The notes under the pieces: model-generated
Database searches by the model: none
Seen by the model: only the letters and a program-made list of their open reading frames with translations
Told to the model about the DNA's origin: nothing
Position numbers and translations under genes: made by a program
In this document: positions 7,911 through 15,837 of the stretch, in pieces
Numbering within the stretch: the stretch's first letter is position 1
Layout of the letters: the number at the start of each line of letters is the position of its first letter
Virus record (IMG/VR): IMGVR_UViG_3300025828_003628
Location: 1 to 26,078 of that record
Strand: one strand, 5' to 3'
Length of the DNA: 26,078 bases
Source of the DNA: a virus

Positions 7911-8365
7911 TGGCAGATAATAAAAAGGGTGCAACTATTTTCGATTTTATTAACGGTGTTACTCACAAAAAGAAAGAATGGTCTGAATGGTCTGAAACTG
8001 ATCAGAAAAAATTCTCTCCTTTTATTGTGAATCGGTGGTTATCGATGCGAATGGAACTAACAGAATTTGTTAATGAACTGCAACACTACACAATCGGGTT
8101 ATTACGTCCTTCTGAAACATATCGATTGTATCATGACTTCTTGCCAGTATCCAAAGGTTTTGCAAAATACATAAAAGGCAAAACTGCTGACAAGTATGAC
8201 AAACAACTAGTTACGCAATTAGCAGAACATTATCAAGTTAGTCAATCAGAAGCTATTGAGTACATTGATTTAATGGATTGGGATAGTTGCAACTTTTTAT
8301 TATCAAAATACGGTTATAATGATGCCGAGAAAAAGAAACTGCTTAAAGGAGTAAAAAAGAAATGA
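7910..8365 (+). CDS. 62: Probable clamp loader small subunit (T4 gp62-like)
   Basis: Gp62 is the single non-ATPase subunit that completes the T4-type clamp loader. The 151-residue product has features seen in gp62-like proteins of T4-type phages: a PFIVNRWLSM segment near residue 43 resembling the PFI-NRALS region, an aromatic and charged FLPVSKGFAKYIKG segment (about residues 77-90), and a C-terminal helix with a tyrosine-rich EHYQVSQSEAIEYIDLM stretch. It is shorter than T4 gp62 (187 residues). It lies downstream of gp44 with two small genes between, where T4 has the two genes adjacent. The identification rests on weak similarity and position. An alternative is an unrelated replication accessory protein. 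Confidence 0.7.
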   Translation: MADNKKGATIFDFINGVTHKKKEWSEWSETDQKKFSPFIVNRWLSMRMELTEFVNELQHYTIGLLRPSETYRLYHDFLPVSKGFAKYIKGKTADKYDKQLVTQLAEHYQVSQSEAIEYIDLMDWDSCNFLLSKYGYNDAEKKKLLKGVKKK

Positions 8366-8604
8366 GTATCAATACACAATCACATTATCGAGGCAAAGAT
8401 AGTTTATACAAATTTGCAGAAGATTGGAATTTAAATAGCTATGAATTTGATATACTCAAACGAGTAGTACGGTGTCGGCATAAAGGCACCTTTATAGAAG
8501 ATTTACAGAAAACTAAAGACTTGATTGATATATATCTTCGAGAACAATCAGAAAATCAAGAATCGGTAACAGTTCCCACAGAATACTTGGATTTGTCTAA
8601 ATAA
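8362..8604 (+). CDS. DUF3310-like small protein
   Basis: The 80-residue protein resembles the DUF3310 family, small proteins common in phage genomes and sometimes labelled nucleotide kinase without strong proof. The visible pattern is an N-terminal SHYRGKDSLYKFAEDWNL, then a helix ending in KRVVRCRHKGT, then EDLQKTKDLIDIYL, which parallels the family's HY-x(n)-KYxxRxxxKGxxxxDLxKAxxYL order. It overlaps the preceding gene by four bases (ATGA) and ends the replication operon, since a 25-base gap with a promoter-like motif follows. No catalytic role can be asserted. Confidence 0.6.
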   Translation: MSINTQSHYRGKDSLYKFAEDWNLNSYEFDILKRVVRCRHKGTFIEDLQKTKDLIDIYLREQSENQESVTVPTEYLDLSK

Positions 8605-8609
8605 TTTTT

Positions 8610-8628
8610 TATATTAAATAAAAAGTAT
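8610..8628 (+). promoter_or_regulatory. Putative phage promoter, TATATTAAATAAAAAG motif
   Basis: The 25-base gap holds TATATTAAATAAAAAGTAT just before the ATG at 8630. Sixteen consecutive bases, TATATTAAATAAAAAG, are identical to the copy at 1661. An exact shared string this long at two intergenic sites argues for a conserved promoter or leader element and a new transcription unit starting here. Confidence 0.5.
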
Positions 8629-8629
8629 A

Positions 8630-9178
8630 ATGGCAAATGAAGTTAGTACTGAATTGGTAATAAATTTTACCGATGCATCGTTATTGGATCGGTTTTTAGA
8701 TGAAAATTTGAATTATAATACTATTATCAATAACGAAGAAAAAACTTATTATGAAAGAGTTACCGATCTTGGCTTAGACTATTTAGCAAAACTAGTTCCA
8801 GATACTCTAACAACAGCATCCAGTTTTATTCATCAATTTGGAGCAAAGTGGGTGTTTTTTGAATCAATTTCATTTGATGATTCTGTGTTATATATTTATT
8901 TAGAATCGGCATGGTCTGCTCCTTTACGATTCTTTGAAAAACTATTCAATGATCTCAAGACATTAGATCCAGGCGTTACCATGACAGCACAATGGTCAGA
9001 TGAACGATACAATTTTATTGGTGCTGGCTATTATTGTGCTACTGGAATTGATTGGGAGGAATATGAGCCAACACAAGCTGAACTAAACATGTTCGAAATG
9101 TGGGATGAAGAATTCTATGAGATCATCGAAACTAGATTTGCCGAGTTATTACAAACATCGAAAGAAATATTAACATGA
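8630..9178 (+). CDS. Api92-like / DUF1281-type protein
   Basis: This acidic 182-residue protein resembles phage and plasmid proteins of the Api92/DUF1281 type. Features in common are a segment with HQFGAKWVFFES (about residue 68), an ESAWSAPLRFFEKL helix (about residue 92) that follows a beta strand, and a later AGYYCATG stretch; in the family these match the HWGxKW, xTAWSPP and GxxxG landmarks. The family has a ferredoxin-like fold and no established function. It is the first gene after a strong promoter-like motif and is ATGA-coupled to the nuclease gene that follows. The family call is moderate. Confidence 0.6.
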   Translation: MANEVSTELVINFTDASLLDRFLDENLNYNTIINNEEKTYYERVTDLGLDYLAKLVPDTLTTASSFIHQFGAKWVFFESISFDDSVLYIYLESAWSAPLRFFEKLFNDLKTLDPGVTMTAQWSDERYNFIGAGYYCATGIDWEEYEPTQAELNMFEMWDEEFYEIIETRFAELLQTSKEILT

Positions 9179-10131
9179 AATCAGGAAATTACATAAACCC
9201 GTTATACAAATTATCACAGATAGACGCCAGCACGGTTCCTAGAAAGATTTCATATTCTCAGTGGTCTATGTATGAAAAATGTCCTAAACAATGGGAGCTT
9301 TCATACATAAAGAAACTAGCACCATTTACACACAATATTAATACAGTATTTGGAACTGCTTTTCACGAAACGTTTCAAGAGTATTTAACAACCATGTATA
9401 CTAAAACTGTGAAAGCAGCAAATAGCATGGATTTAGAACAAATGCTTCAAGAAAAAATGAGAAGCGAATATATCAAATGTGTAGAAGATAACAACGGAGA
9501 ACATTTTTCTACTCCGGCTGAAATGGAAGAATACCTGTCAGATGGAATAGCTATTTTAAGATGGTTCCTAAAAAGAAGAGCACATTATTTTTCTACCAAG
9601 TATTGGGAATTGGTTGGGATAGAAATAGAATTATGCACACCGGCTTCAGAAAACAACAATTCTGTGTATTGGTATGGATTTATTGATATAGTAATTAAAG
9701 ATACACAGGATAATAAGATTATTGTGCTTGATATTAAAACGAGTCGAAACGGTTGGAATAAATATCAGAAAGCAGATAAATTAAAAGCAGCTCAATTAAT
9801 TGCTTATAAGAATTATTATTCAGAACAGTTTGGGTTTCCTAAAGATAATATTGATGTAGAATTCTTTGTGGTAAAAAGAAAGATTCAAGCCGAATCAATG
9901 TTTCCTCAAAAAAGAATACAACAAATAAGACCGGCATCTGGTAAAGTTACGCAGAAGCGAGTACAGCAACAAATTGACAAATTCGTTGAAGATTGTTTTG
10001 ATTCTGAAGGAAATAAAAATGAAACTAGAACCTATCAGGCAGTTGCCGGCAAAGGAGCGAAGAATTGCAAATGGTGTCCTTTCAAGACAGACTATGAAAA
10101 TTGTCCTAAAGAAAATCGAATAAGAATATGA
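9175..10131 (+). CDS. PD-(D/E)XK nuclease, RecB/Cas4-type with probable Fe-S cluster
   Basis: The 318-residue protein is a RecB-like exonuclease-fold enzyme. It begins with YSQWSMYEKCPKQW (C36), then FGTAFHETF (H64), GFIDIVI (D171) and VLDIKTS (D186, K188), followed by a QLIAY helix; these are the ordered active-site motifs of the family. C298, C301 and C310 near the C-terminus, together with C36, match the four-cysteine iron-sulphur site of Cas4/AddB-type nucleases. Such enzymes resect or process DNA ends; in a phage it could serve recombination-dependent replication, DNA degradation or defence interplay. There is no CRISPR array or cas1/cas2 nearby, so a CRISPR role is not suggested. Confidence 0.85.
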   Translation: MKSGNYINPLYKLSQIDASTVPRKISYSQWSMYEKCPKQWELSYIKKLAPFTHNINTVFGTAFHETFQEYLTTMYTKTVKAANSMDLEQMLQEKMRSEYIKCVEDNNGEHFSTPAEMEEYLSDGIAILRWFLKRRAHYFSTKYWELVGIEIELCTPASENNNSVYWYGFIDIVIKDTQDNKIIVLDIKTSRNGWNKYQKADKLKAAQLIAYKNYYSEQFGFPKDNIDVEFFVVKRKIQAESMFPQKRIQQIRPASGKVTQKRVQQQIDKFVEDCFDSEGNKNETRTYQAVAGKGAKNCKWCPFKTDYENCPKENRIRI

Positions 10132-10337
10132 TACAGTTTAAACATGCTCATTGTTATGTGTATGAATTCGTTCTATCACGACGCGAAGGCGGATATGAAG
10201 CTATCAAGTATGAACTATTAACAGACATTACCGGACCTAAGCATAAACAGAATCGGGAATGGCTAGAACAAGGTATTCGAATTGCATATGGATTCAAGCC
10301 TAAGGGCATAACATATAAATACGATAAATACAAATGA
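10128..10337 (+). CDS. Hypothetical protein, 69 aa
   Basis: I do not recognise this small basic protein. It has no membrane helix, cysteine pair or known motif; it is rich in tyrosine and lysine, ending in YKYDKYK. It overlaps the nuclease gene by four bases and the SLOG-like gene by four bases, both as ATGA, which is the main support for it being translated. Its role may be tied to either neighbour, but nothing in the sequence shows this. Confidence 0.6.
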   Translation: MIQFKHAHCYVYEFVLSRREGGYEAIKYELLTDITGPKHKQNREWLEQGIRIAYGFKPKGITYKYDKYK

Positions 10338-10735
10338 AGATTGCAGTAATCGGAAACACGGATTGGCAGAATCGCCGCAAAGTAAAAGATGTATTATACA
10401 ACATAAAAAATAAATTTGGCAGTGAAGCTACGATACTAGGTGCCGGAGGTAAAGAAGGCGCAAACCATATGGTTCGTAAGTATGCATTAGAATTTGATTT
10501 AAATTACCTTGAATATAATCCTTCTTTTTCTGGATACAACATCTATTCAGCAATGAATGAATCATATTACGGCAAGAAGTATCATTTCAGTCAATTGCAC
10601 CACAGAATGAAAATGCTAGCAGAAAACTGTGATTACATGATTATCATGAGCAATCAAGAAAAATTAGATCCGGTGTTAAAGACTGCATACAATCACACAA
10701 AAAAACAAGATAAATCGGTTGTTATTTTAAAATAA
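10334..10735 (+). CDS. SLOG-like (YspA/DUF2493-type) Rossmann protein
   Basis: The 133-residue protein starts with a Rossmann-like MKIAVIGNTDW strand-turn and carries GAGGKEGANHMVRKYA (about residues 36-51), which matches the GGAxGAD-xxA loop of the YspA branch of the SLOG superfamily. A later HRMKMLAENCDYMIIMSN helix-strand fits the second conserved part. SLOG proteins are thought to bind or process nucleotide-derived ligands and recur in phage and defence contexts; no specific reaction can be claimed. It ends the operon that began at 8630, since a 37-base gap follows. Confidence 0.65.
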   Translation: MKIAVIGNTDWQNRRKVKDVLYNIKNKFGSEATILGAGGKEGANHMVRKYALEFDLNYLEYNPSFSGYNIYSAMNESYYGKKYHFSQLHHRMKMLAENCDYMIIMSNQEKLDPVLKTAYNHTKKQDKSVVILK

Positions 10736-10772
10736 TATATTTATAATAAAGTTATAAAAAAGAAAAGGTTTT
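10736..10772 (+). promoter_or_regulatory. Putative promoter and leader
   Basis: The gap reads as TATATTTATAATAAAG, then an A-rich leader, before the ATG at 10773. TATAATAAAG is also present before 13556 and resembles the TATATTAAA core at 1661 and 8610. The leader contains AGAAAAGG about five bases before the ATG, one of the few purine-rich stretches in this window that could act as a weak ribosome binding site. Confidence 0.4.
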
Positions 10773-12254
10773 ATGGAGTTACCAAAACTACAACCAGTAA
10801 CAGACAAGAAAAAACGAAAAATTTTATTGTTATCAGATGATTTAAGACTTCCATCTGGTATTGGAACTATATCACGTGAAATTGTGTTGAATACAGTTGA
10901 TGAATTTGATTGGGTTCAACTAGGTGCGGCACTAGAACATCCAGACCACGGAAAAGGAATTGATATATCACAGGAAGCTGTAAAAGAAACCGGTGTGCAA
11001 GATGCATCAGTTAAAATTATTCCGTGGACAGGTTATGGAGATCGCAACATATTAATGGCTCTTATCAACAACGAAAAGCCAGATGCTATTATGCACTTCA
11101 CAGATCCTAGATATTGGACGTGGCTGTATGCATTAGAACACGAAATTAAGAATACTTATAATATTCCTATTATATATTATTCAATTTGGGACGATCTTCC
11201 ATTTCCAATGTGGAATGCTCCATACTATGCAAGTTGCGATTTGATTATGGGTATTAGCAAACAATCACATAATATTCACAATGAAGTTCTCAACCAGAAC
11301 GGGTTTAAAACTATTAACCTAGATGAAGTATCACCTGACGCAGTTGTTGATAGCAAAACCATACTAACTAGTTTCGTCCCACATGGATTAAATCATCGAT
11401 TTTTCAAACCTTTGCCTGAAGATGACCAACAATATCAACAAATGTTTGCTGATATCAAAACGGTTAATGATGTAGACTTTTTAGTAATGTGGAACAACAG
11501 AAACATCAGAAGAAAACAACCAGGCGATGTTATCTTGGCATTCAAAGAGTTTCGTTCCAAACTACCAAAAGAAAAACAAGATAGAGTTGCACTATTAATG
11601 CACACTAATATATCAGATGCGAATGGAACCGATTTACGTGCTGTATGGAAGGCGGTTGCTCCAGAATGTAAAATTATATTCTCAGAGAAAAAACTAGCAA
11701 CAGATGCACTTAATGCCATGTATAACGTAGCAGATGTAGTGATTAATATAGCATCCAACGAAGGATGGGGTCTAAGTAGCACCGAAGCAATGTTATCAGG
11801 TACTCCGATTATCAACAATGTTACCGGAGGTCTTCAAGATCAATGTGGGTTCTTAGATGAAAGCGGAAAATGGATTCGATTCTCCGGAGAATTCACAAGC
11901 AACCATACCGGTAAATATGAAATACACGGCGAATGGGTAAAACCAGTATTTCCAGCTTCTCGATCGCTTCAAGGTTCGCCAGCAACACCATATATATTTG
12001 ATGATCGAGTAAAATTTACAGATGTAGCCGATGCAATCATGTATTGGTATGAGAAGTCAGCAGATAAAAGAAAAGAATGTGGCGAAGCTGGTAGAGAATT
12101 TTGTTTAGCTAATGGATTAACAGCAGAACAAATGGGACAGTCAATGAAACGTGATATTGCAAAGCTATTTGAATATAAACCAAATGTAGCAAACAGATAC
12201 ACTATTAAATCAGTTACGCCGAAACAATACGAAAATATAGGAATTACCCAATGA
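10773..12254 (+). CDS. GT-B fold glycosyltransferase (GT4-like), large
   Basis: This 493-residue cytoplasmic protein has the two lobes of a GT-B enzyme. The first begins KILLLSDDLRLPSGIGTISRE (residues 17-37), the acceptor-side glycine-rich start. The second carries WNNRNIRRKQPG near residue 241 and ASNEGWGLSSTEAMLSGTP (about 327-345), the E-x7-E donor-binding region of GT4. No membrane segment is seen. Arginine codons are about evenly CGN and AGA (10 of 19 CGN by my count), so it looks native to the phage, not part of the transferred-looking cassette that begins at about 14 kb. It is ATGA-coupled to a second GT-B gene, so the two may act in series on one acceptor. Donor and acceptor are unknown. 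Confidence 0.85.
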   Translation: MELPKLQPVTDKKKRKILLLSDDLRLPSGIGTISREIVLNTVDEFDWVQLGAALEHPDHGKGIDISQEAVKETGVQDASVKIIPWTGYGDRNILMALINNEKPDAIMHFTDPRYWTWLYALEHEIKNTYNIPIIYYSIWDDLPFPMWNAPYYASCDLIMGISKQSHNIHNEVLNQNGFKTINLDEVSPDAVVDSKTILTSFVPHGLNHRFFKPLPEDDQQYQQMFADIKTVNDVDFLVMWNNRNIRRKQPGDVILAFKEFRSKLPKEKQDRVALLMHTNISDANGTDLRAVWKAVAPECKIIFSEKKLATDALNAMYNVADVVINIASNEGWGLSSTEAMLSGTPIINNVTGGLQDQCGFLDESGKWIRFSGEFTSNHTGKYEIHGEWVKPVFPASRSLQGSPATPYIFDDRVKFTDVADAIMYWYEKSADKRKECGEAGREFCLANGLTAEQMGQSMKRDIAKLFEYKPNVANRYTIKSVTPKQYENIGITQ

Positions 12255-13525
12255 GAAAAGTAGTTATAGCATCACCAGTAGCAACACAATCGGGTTACGG
12301 ACACCATGCCCGCGAATTTATTACCAATGCAATGGAACTAATGAGCGAAGAGTGGGATATTAAATTGGTTTCGATGCCATGGGGTAACACTCCATTTACA
12401 TATCCACTGCCTATTCATTGGCAACAGGCAATGATTGGATTACCTTTAAAGGAACAGCCTGATGTTTGGGTTCAAATAACAGTACCAAATGAATTCCAAC
12501 CGGTAGGTAAATACAATATTGGAGTAACTGCAGGAACAGAAGGAGATACTTGCCCGAAAGAATGGATTGAAAGTATTAATCGCATGAATACGGTTGTGGT
12601 GCCAAGTGAATTCACCAAGCAAGTTTTTGAAGATACTGCAAAACAACACGGATTAACCATTACTTGCAAGTTGCAGGTAGTTTCTGAATATTATAGAAAA
12701 TCAGTGTATTCCACAGAAACAGAAAGTGCACAGAACCCAGCTCAAATATTACCAAGTCTCAACGATATACCAGAGTCATGGTGTTTTCTTTCAGTAGGAC
12801 ATTGGTTGTCTGGAGTATTAGGAGAAGATCGAAAAAATATATCCGGATTATTATACACGTTCTTTGATGCATATAAAAACAAAAAGAATGCACCTGCTTT
12901 GATACTAAAAACTAGCGGCGCAACCTATTCAGTATCAGACAGATTTGATATTGAGAATAAAATCAATCAAGTACAAGATTTGTTTGAGTCACATCGATTG
13001 CCAAATGTGTATATTGTGCACGGAGACTTAACTGACACGGAAATGAATGCGTTGTATAATCATCCTAAAGTTAAAGCAATGCTGTCATTCACAAAAGCAG
13101 AAGGATTTGGAAGACCACTTTTAGAATTTTCAACTACAGGTAAACCTATCATTGCTCCACATTATTCCGGCCAGAAAGATTTCTTGCATGAAGATTATGT
13201 ATGCCGATTAGCAGGAGGATTAACACCGATACATAAAACGGCTCAAAATCAATTTTTAATAGATGGAGCTAAATGGTTCACAGTTAATCCAAAACATGCA
13301 ATCCAGATGATGAAGGATGTTCAGAAGAACTACAAAAAATGGTCAGAGCTTGGTAAACGACAACGATACTATGTGAATCAGAATTTTGAAAAACAACATG
13401 TGCAAGAAACACAGTATAAAGCATTATTTGAAACAATTGCAAAAGATTTACAAGCAATACCACAACAAATAGAATTGAAACTTCCTAAACTAAATTTACC
13501 TAAACTGCAAAAGGTTGGAGAATAA
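12251..13525 (+). CDS. GT-B fold glycosyltransferase (GT4-like)
   Basis: This 424-residue protein begins KVVIASPVATQSGYGHHARE, a typical GT4 N-terminal strand and glycine loop, and has KAEGFGRPLLEFSTTGKPII (about residues 281-300), the E-x7-E donor site. SVGHWLSGVLGEDRKN in the middle fits the start of the second lobe. It is related in layout to the preceding gene and overlaps it by four bases, so they probably form an enzyme pair. The C-terminus ends in a short leucine/proline repeat, LKLPKLNLPKLQKVGE, which may be a docking tail. A gap with a promoter-like motif follows, so this is the last gene of its unit. Confidence 0.85.
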   Translation: MRKVVIASPVATQSGYGHHAREFITNAMELMSEEWDIKLVSMPWGNTPFTYPLPIHWQQAMIGLPLKEQPDVWVQITVPNEFQPVGKYNIGVTAGTEGDTCPKEWIESINRMNTVVVPSEFTKQVFEDTAKQHGLTITCKLQVVSEYYRKSVYSTETESAQNPAQILPSLNDIPESWCFLSVGHWLSGVLGEDRKNISGLLYTFFDAYKNKKNAPALILKTSGATYSVSDRFDIENKINQVQDLFESHRLPNVYIVHGDLTDTEMNALYNHPKVKAMLSFTKAEGFGRPLLEFSTTGKPIIAPHYSGQKDFLHEDYVCRLAGGLTPIHKTAQNQFLIDGAKWFTVNPKHAIQMMKDVQKNYKKWSELGKRQRYYVNQNFEKQHVQETQYKALFETIAKDLQAIPQQIELKLPKLNLPKLQKVGE

Positions 13526-13534
13526 CAAATTATT

Positions 13535-13555
13535 TCATATAATAAAGAAAAAGTT
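13535..13555 (+). promoter_or_regulatory. Putative phage promoter, TATAATAAAG motif
   Basis: The 30-base gap contains TCATATAATAAAGAAAAAGTT directly before the ATG at 13556. The AAAAAGTT ending matches the copy at 1661 and the TATAATAAAG core matches 10741-10751. It is the last such motif before the glycan cassette, so cassette transcription may begin here. Confidence 0.45.
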
Positions 13556-13762
13556 ATGAGAAGTAAACATCCTGGAGATATTTTGAATTGGTTGGAAAAA
13601 ATAATAAATTCGTGCACTGATGTACGACAATTATTTGTAGCGAAACGATGTGTAGCACATTTTGAAAAAACCTACCAACCCACAGATTCGTATTTATACG
13701 AAACATGGAGATTAAAGGATAGAGTACTTTACAAAATAGCTCAACTTCAACAAAGTAAATAA
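13556..13762 (+). CDS. Hypothetical protein, 68 aa
   Basis: I do not recognise this small, helix-rich, basic protein. It contains a central VRQLFVAKRCVAHFEKTY helix and a second amphipathic C-terminal helix. There is no membrane segment or metal site. Support comes from the promoter-like motif directly upstream and from the close spacing (six bases) to the next gene. Small helical proteins of this kind are common in early regions of large phages and usually have no known role. Confidence 0.65.
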   Translation: MRSKHPGDILNWLEKIINSCTDVRQLFVAKRCVAHFEKTYQPTDSYLYETWRLKDRVLYKIAQLQQSK

Positions 13763-13768
13763 ATTAAA

Positions 13769-14020
13769 ATGACAGAAAAAGAAATACAACTTCTAGGTTT
13801 TGAAAAACATGTTGAGGAAGATACTGAACATCCATTCTATTACTATACATTGGATATAGTAACTGGTTTAAGTTTCATCTCTAATTCAAGCGACGAAGTA
13901 AAAGAAGATGCTTTTGGATGGTATATTGAACTTTTTGACACTGAACCATCCATTATATACACAAACTTCGGAGATGCAATGGGTTTAATAAACAATCTCA
14001 CAAGACACATAGTAAAATGA
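13769..14020 (+). CDS. Hypothetical acidic protein, 83 aa
   Basis: The product is a small acidic alpha/beta protein: an N-terminal LLGFEKHVEE, a tyrosine-rich strand (FYYYTLDIVTG), GLSFISNSSDE, then FGWYIELFD and a C-terminal helix. It looks like a small phage protein family that I know only as unnamed, so no function is given. It starts after an A-rich leader and overlaps the first cassette glycosyltransferase by four bases (ATGA), linking the cassette to the phage transcription unit upstream. Confidence 0.65.
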   Translation: MTEKEIQLLGFEKHVEEDTEHPFYYYTLDIVTGLSFISNSSDEVKEDAFGWYIELFDTEPSIIYTNFGDAMGLINNLTRHIVK

Positions 14021-14646
14021 AAATAAGTTATGCAATAACAGTTTGCAATGAACGAGAAGAAATAGAACGTCTCATATCATTCCTCCTCAAACATAAACGA
14101 GATGAAGATGAGATTGTCATACTTGTTGACGAAACCAACAGTACTGGAACGGTTCAAGACTATGTTGAGATGATAGCACAAGAGTGTCTAGATCAAAACG
14201 TAACAAGATCATATCATCCATTACGAAACGACTTTGCTGCTCATAAGAATTATCTGAACTCTAAATGCACAGGAGATTATATCTTCCAAATCGATGCAGA
14301 CGAAATGATTACAGAATACATGTTACATACATTGCCTCTAATTTTAGAAAATAATCGAGTAGACATGATACGCGTACCTAGAATCAATACGGTTGTCGGA
14401 TTAACTGAAGAGCATATTAAGAAGTGGGGTTGGAGAGTTGATGAAAAAGGCAGAGTTAATTTTCCAGACTTTCAAACAAGAATCTATCGCAATGATGCAT
14501 CAATATCTTGGCAAGGCAAAGTGCACGAAAAGATTACAGGTTGTAAATTTGTTTCATATTTACCGCTTAATGATGAATATTGCTTGATACATCACAAAAC
14601 AATAGATAAACAAGAACAACAAAACGAATTTTATGATACGATATGA
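14017..14646 (+). CDS. GT2-family glycosyltransferase
   Basis: This 209-residue protein is a short GT-A fold transferase of the GT2 type. It begins ISYAITVCNEREEIERLISFLL, the usual nucleotide-sugar strand, and has the metal-binding DAD in FQIDADEM (about residues 92-99). The later FPDFQTRIYRN and ISWQGKVHEKI segments are typical of the subgroup related to lipopolysaccharide core transferases. It has no membrane anchor. It is coupled by ATGA overlaps on both sides and opens the eleven-gene cassette. Which sugar it moves is not visible. Confidence 0.85.
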   Translation: MKISYAITVCNEREEIERLISFLLKHKRDEDEIVILVDETNSTGTVQDYVEMIAQECLDQNVTRSYHPLRNDFAAHKNYLNSKCTGDYIFQIDADEMITEYMLHTLPLILENNRVDMIRVPRINTVVGLTEEHIKKWGWRVDEKGRVNFPDFQTRIYRNDASISWQGKVHEKITGCKFVSYLPLNDEYCLIHHKTIDKQEQQNEFYDTI

Positions 14647-15836
14647 AAACACCTAAAAACCCAATACAACTATTTAAAGTACATATGAGCCCAAATGCTA
14701 AAGAGGAGGTGGGCAAAGTATTAGATTCAGGATACATTGGACAAGGTCCAAAAGTAGATGAATTTGAAAATAATCTTAAAGAATACTTCAATAACGATTA
14801 CCTTTTAACCCTCAACTCAGGCACTTCGGGTCTACACCTAGCACTCCACCTACTTAAAAAACCTCAAACAGTTACCAAAAATTTCGAGAGTATAGCTTTT
14901 TGGGATGTCTATTGGCCTGGAATTGAAGAAGGAGATGAAATATTGGCAACTGCCCTAACATGCACAGCATCAAATTTCCCAATTTTAGCAAATGGTTTAA
15001 AAATAAAATGGGTTGATATAGACTCCACCACTCTAAATATGGACTTAGATGATCTCGAAAGAAAAATTACCCCAAAAACAAAAGCAATTATATTAGTTCA
15101 TTGGGGAGGGTATCCCAATGATCTCAATAGAATTCAAAAAATTCAAGAAAAATCCAAAAAATTATATGGATTCAAACCCGCTATCATAGAAGATGGAGCA
15201 CATTCATTTGGATCCAAATATCAGGGAAAATATTTGGGAAACCACGGAAACATAGTAATGTATAGCTTACAAGCTATTAAACATATTACTTCAATTGATG
15301 GAGGGGTATTATCATTGCCCCACCAAGAATTATATAATAGAGCTAAATTATTAAGATGGTATGGAATTGATAGAGAATCAAATAGAAAAGATTTTAGATG
15401 TGAAGCTGATATTGAAGAATGGGGGTTTAAATTTCATATGAATGATATTTGTGCTACTGTAGGAATTGAAAATCTTAAGCATGCTAATGAAATAATAAAA
15501 AAACATCAAGACAATGCTTCCTACTATGATAAGAACCTTCAAGGAATAGATAAGCTTACCCTACTAACCCGACATAAAGACAGAGAATCAGCATTTTGGA
15601 TATATAGTATGTTAGTTGAAGATAGAGATAAATTTATGGAACATATGAAAAACTGCAATATTGTTGTTTCTCAAGTCCATGAAAGAAATGATAAACATAC
15701 TTGTGTTAGAGAATACAAATCCTCCCTACCAACATTAGATAAAACCATAGATAAAATAGTTTCAATTCCTGTAGGCTGGTGGGTAACCGAGGAAGAAAGA
15801 GAATATATTGCTAACTGTATTAAAAAAGGATGGTAA
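14643..15836 (+). CDS. DegT/DnrJ/EryC1-family sugar aminotransferase
   Basis: The enzyme should be a PLP-dependent aminotransferase that converts a keto-sugar nucleotide to an amino sugar. Visible family features are NSGTSGLHLALHL (about residues 58-70, phosphate binding), EDGAHSFGSKYQGK (D184, pyridine nitrogen) and MYSLQAIKHITSIDGGVL, where K213 is the PLP lysine. The C-terminal NDICATVGIENLK helix also fits. A stretch of about 20 extra residues (roughly 72-93, VTKNFESIAFWDVYWPG) lies where most relatives go directly to GDEV; the family lysine and aspartate are intact, so it is probably active. Twelve of thirteen arginines use AGA, unlike the replication genes. The formyltransferase and the Gfo/Idh/MocA dehydrogenase in the same run could act before and after it. 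Confidence 0.93.
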   Translation: MKTPKNPIQLFKVHMSPNAKEEVGKVLDSGYIGQGPKVDEFENNLKEYFNNDYLLTLNSGTSGLHLALHLLKKPQTVTKNFESIAFWDVYWPGIEEGDEILATALTCTASNFPILANGLKIKWVDIDSTTLNMDLDDLERKITPKTKAIILVHWGGYPNDLNRIQKIQEKSKKLYGFKPAIIEDGAHSFGSKYQGKYLGNHGNIVMYSLQAIKHITSIDGGVLSLPHQELYNRAKLLRWYGIDRESNRKDFRCEADIEEWGFKFHMNDICATVGIENLKHANEIIKKHQDNASYYDKNLQGIDKLTLLTRHKDRESAFWIYSMLVEDRDKFMEHMKNCNIVVSQVHERNDKHTCVREYKSSLPTLDKTIDKIVSIPVGWWVTEEEREYIANCIKKGW

Positions 15837-15837
15837 T

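Noticed and set aside
9175-10131. Cas4 of a phage-borne CRISPR system
   Set aside because: The nuclease has Cas4-like cysteines, but no repeat array and no other cas genes are present in the window.
11435-11818. Antisense ORF of 127 codons
   Set aside because: It is long, but covers the second-lobe region of a clear glycosyltransferase and its translation looks like a low-complexity shadow.
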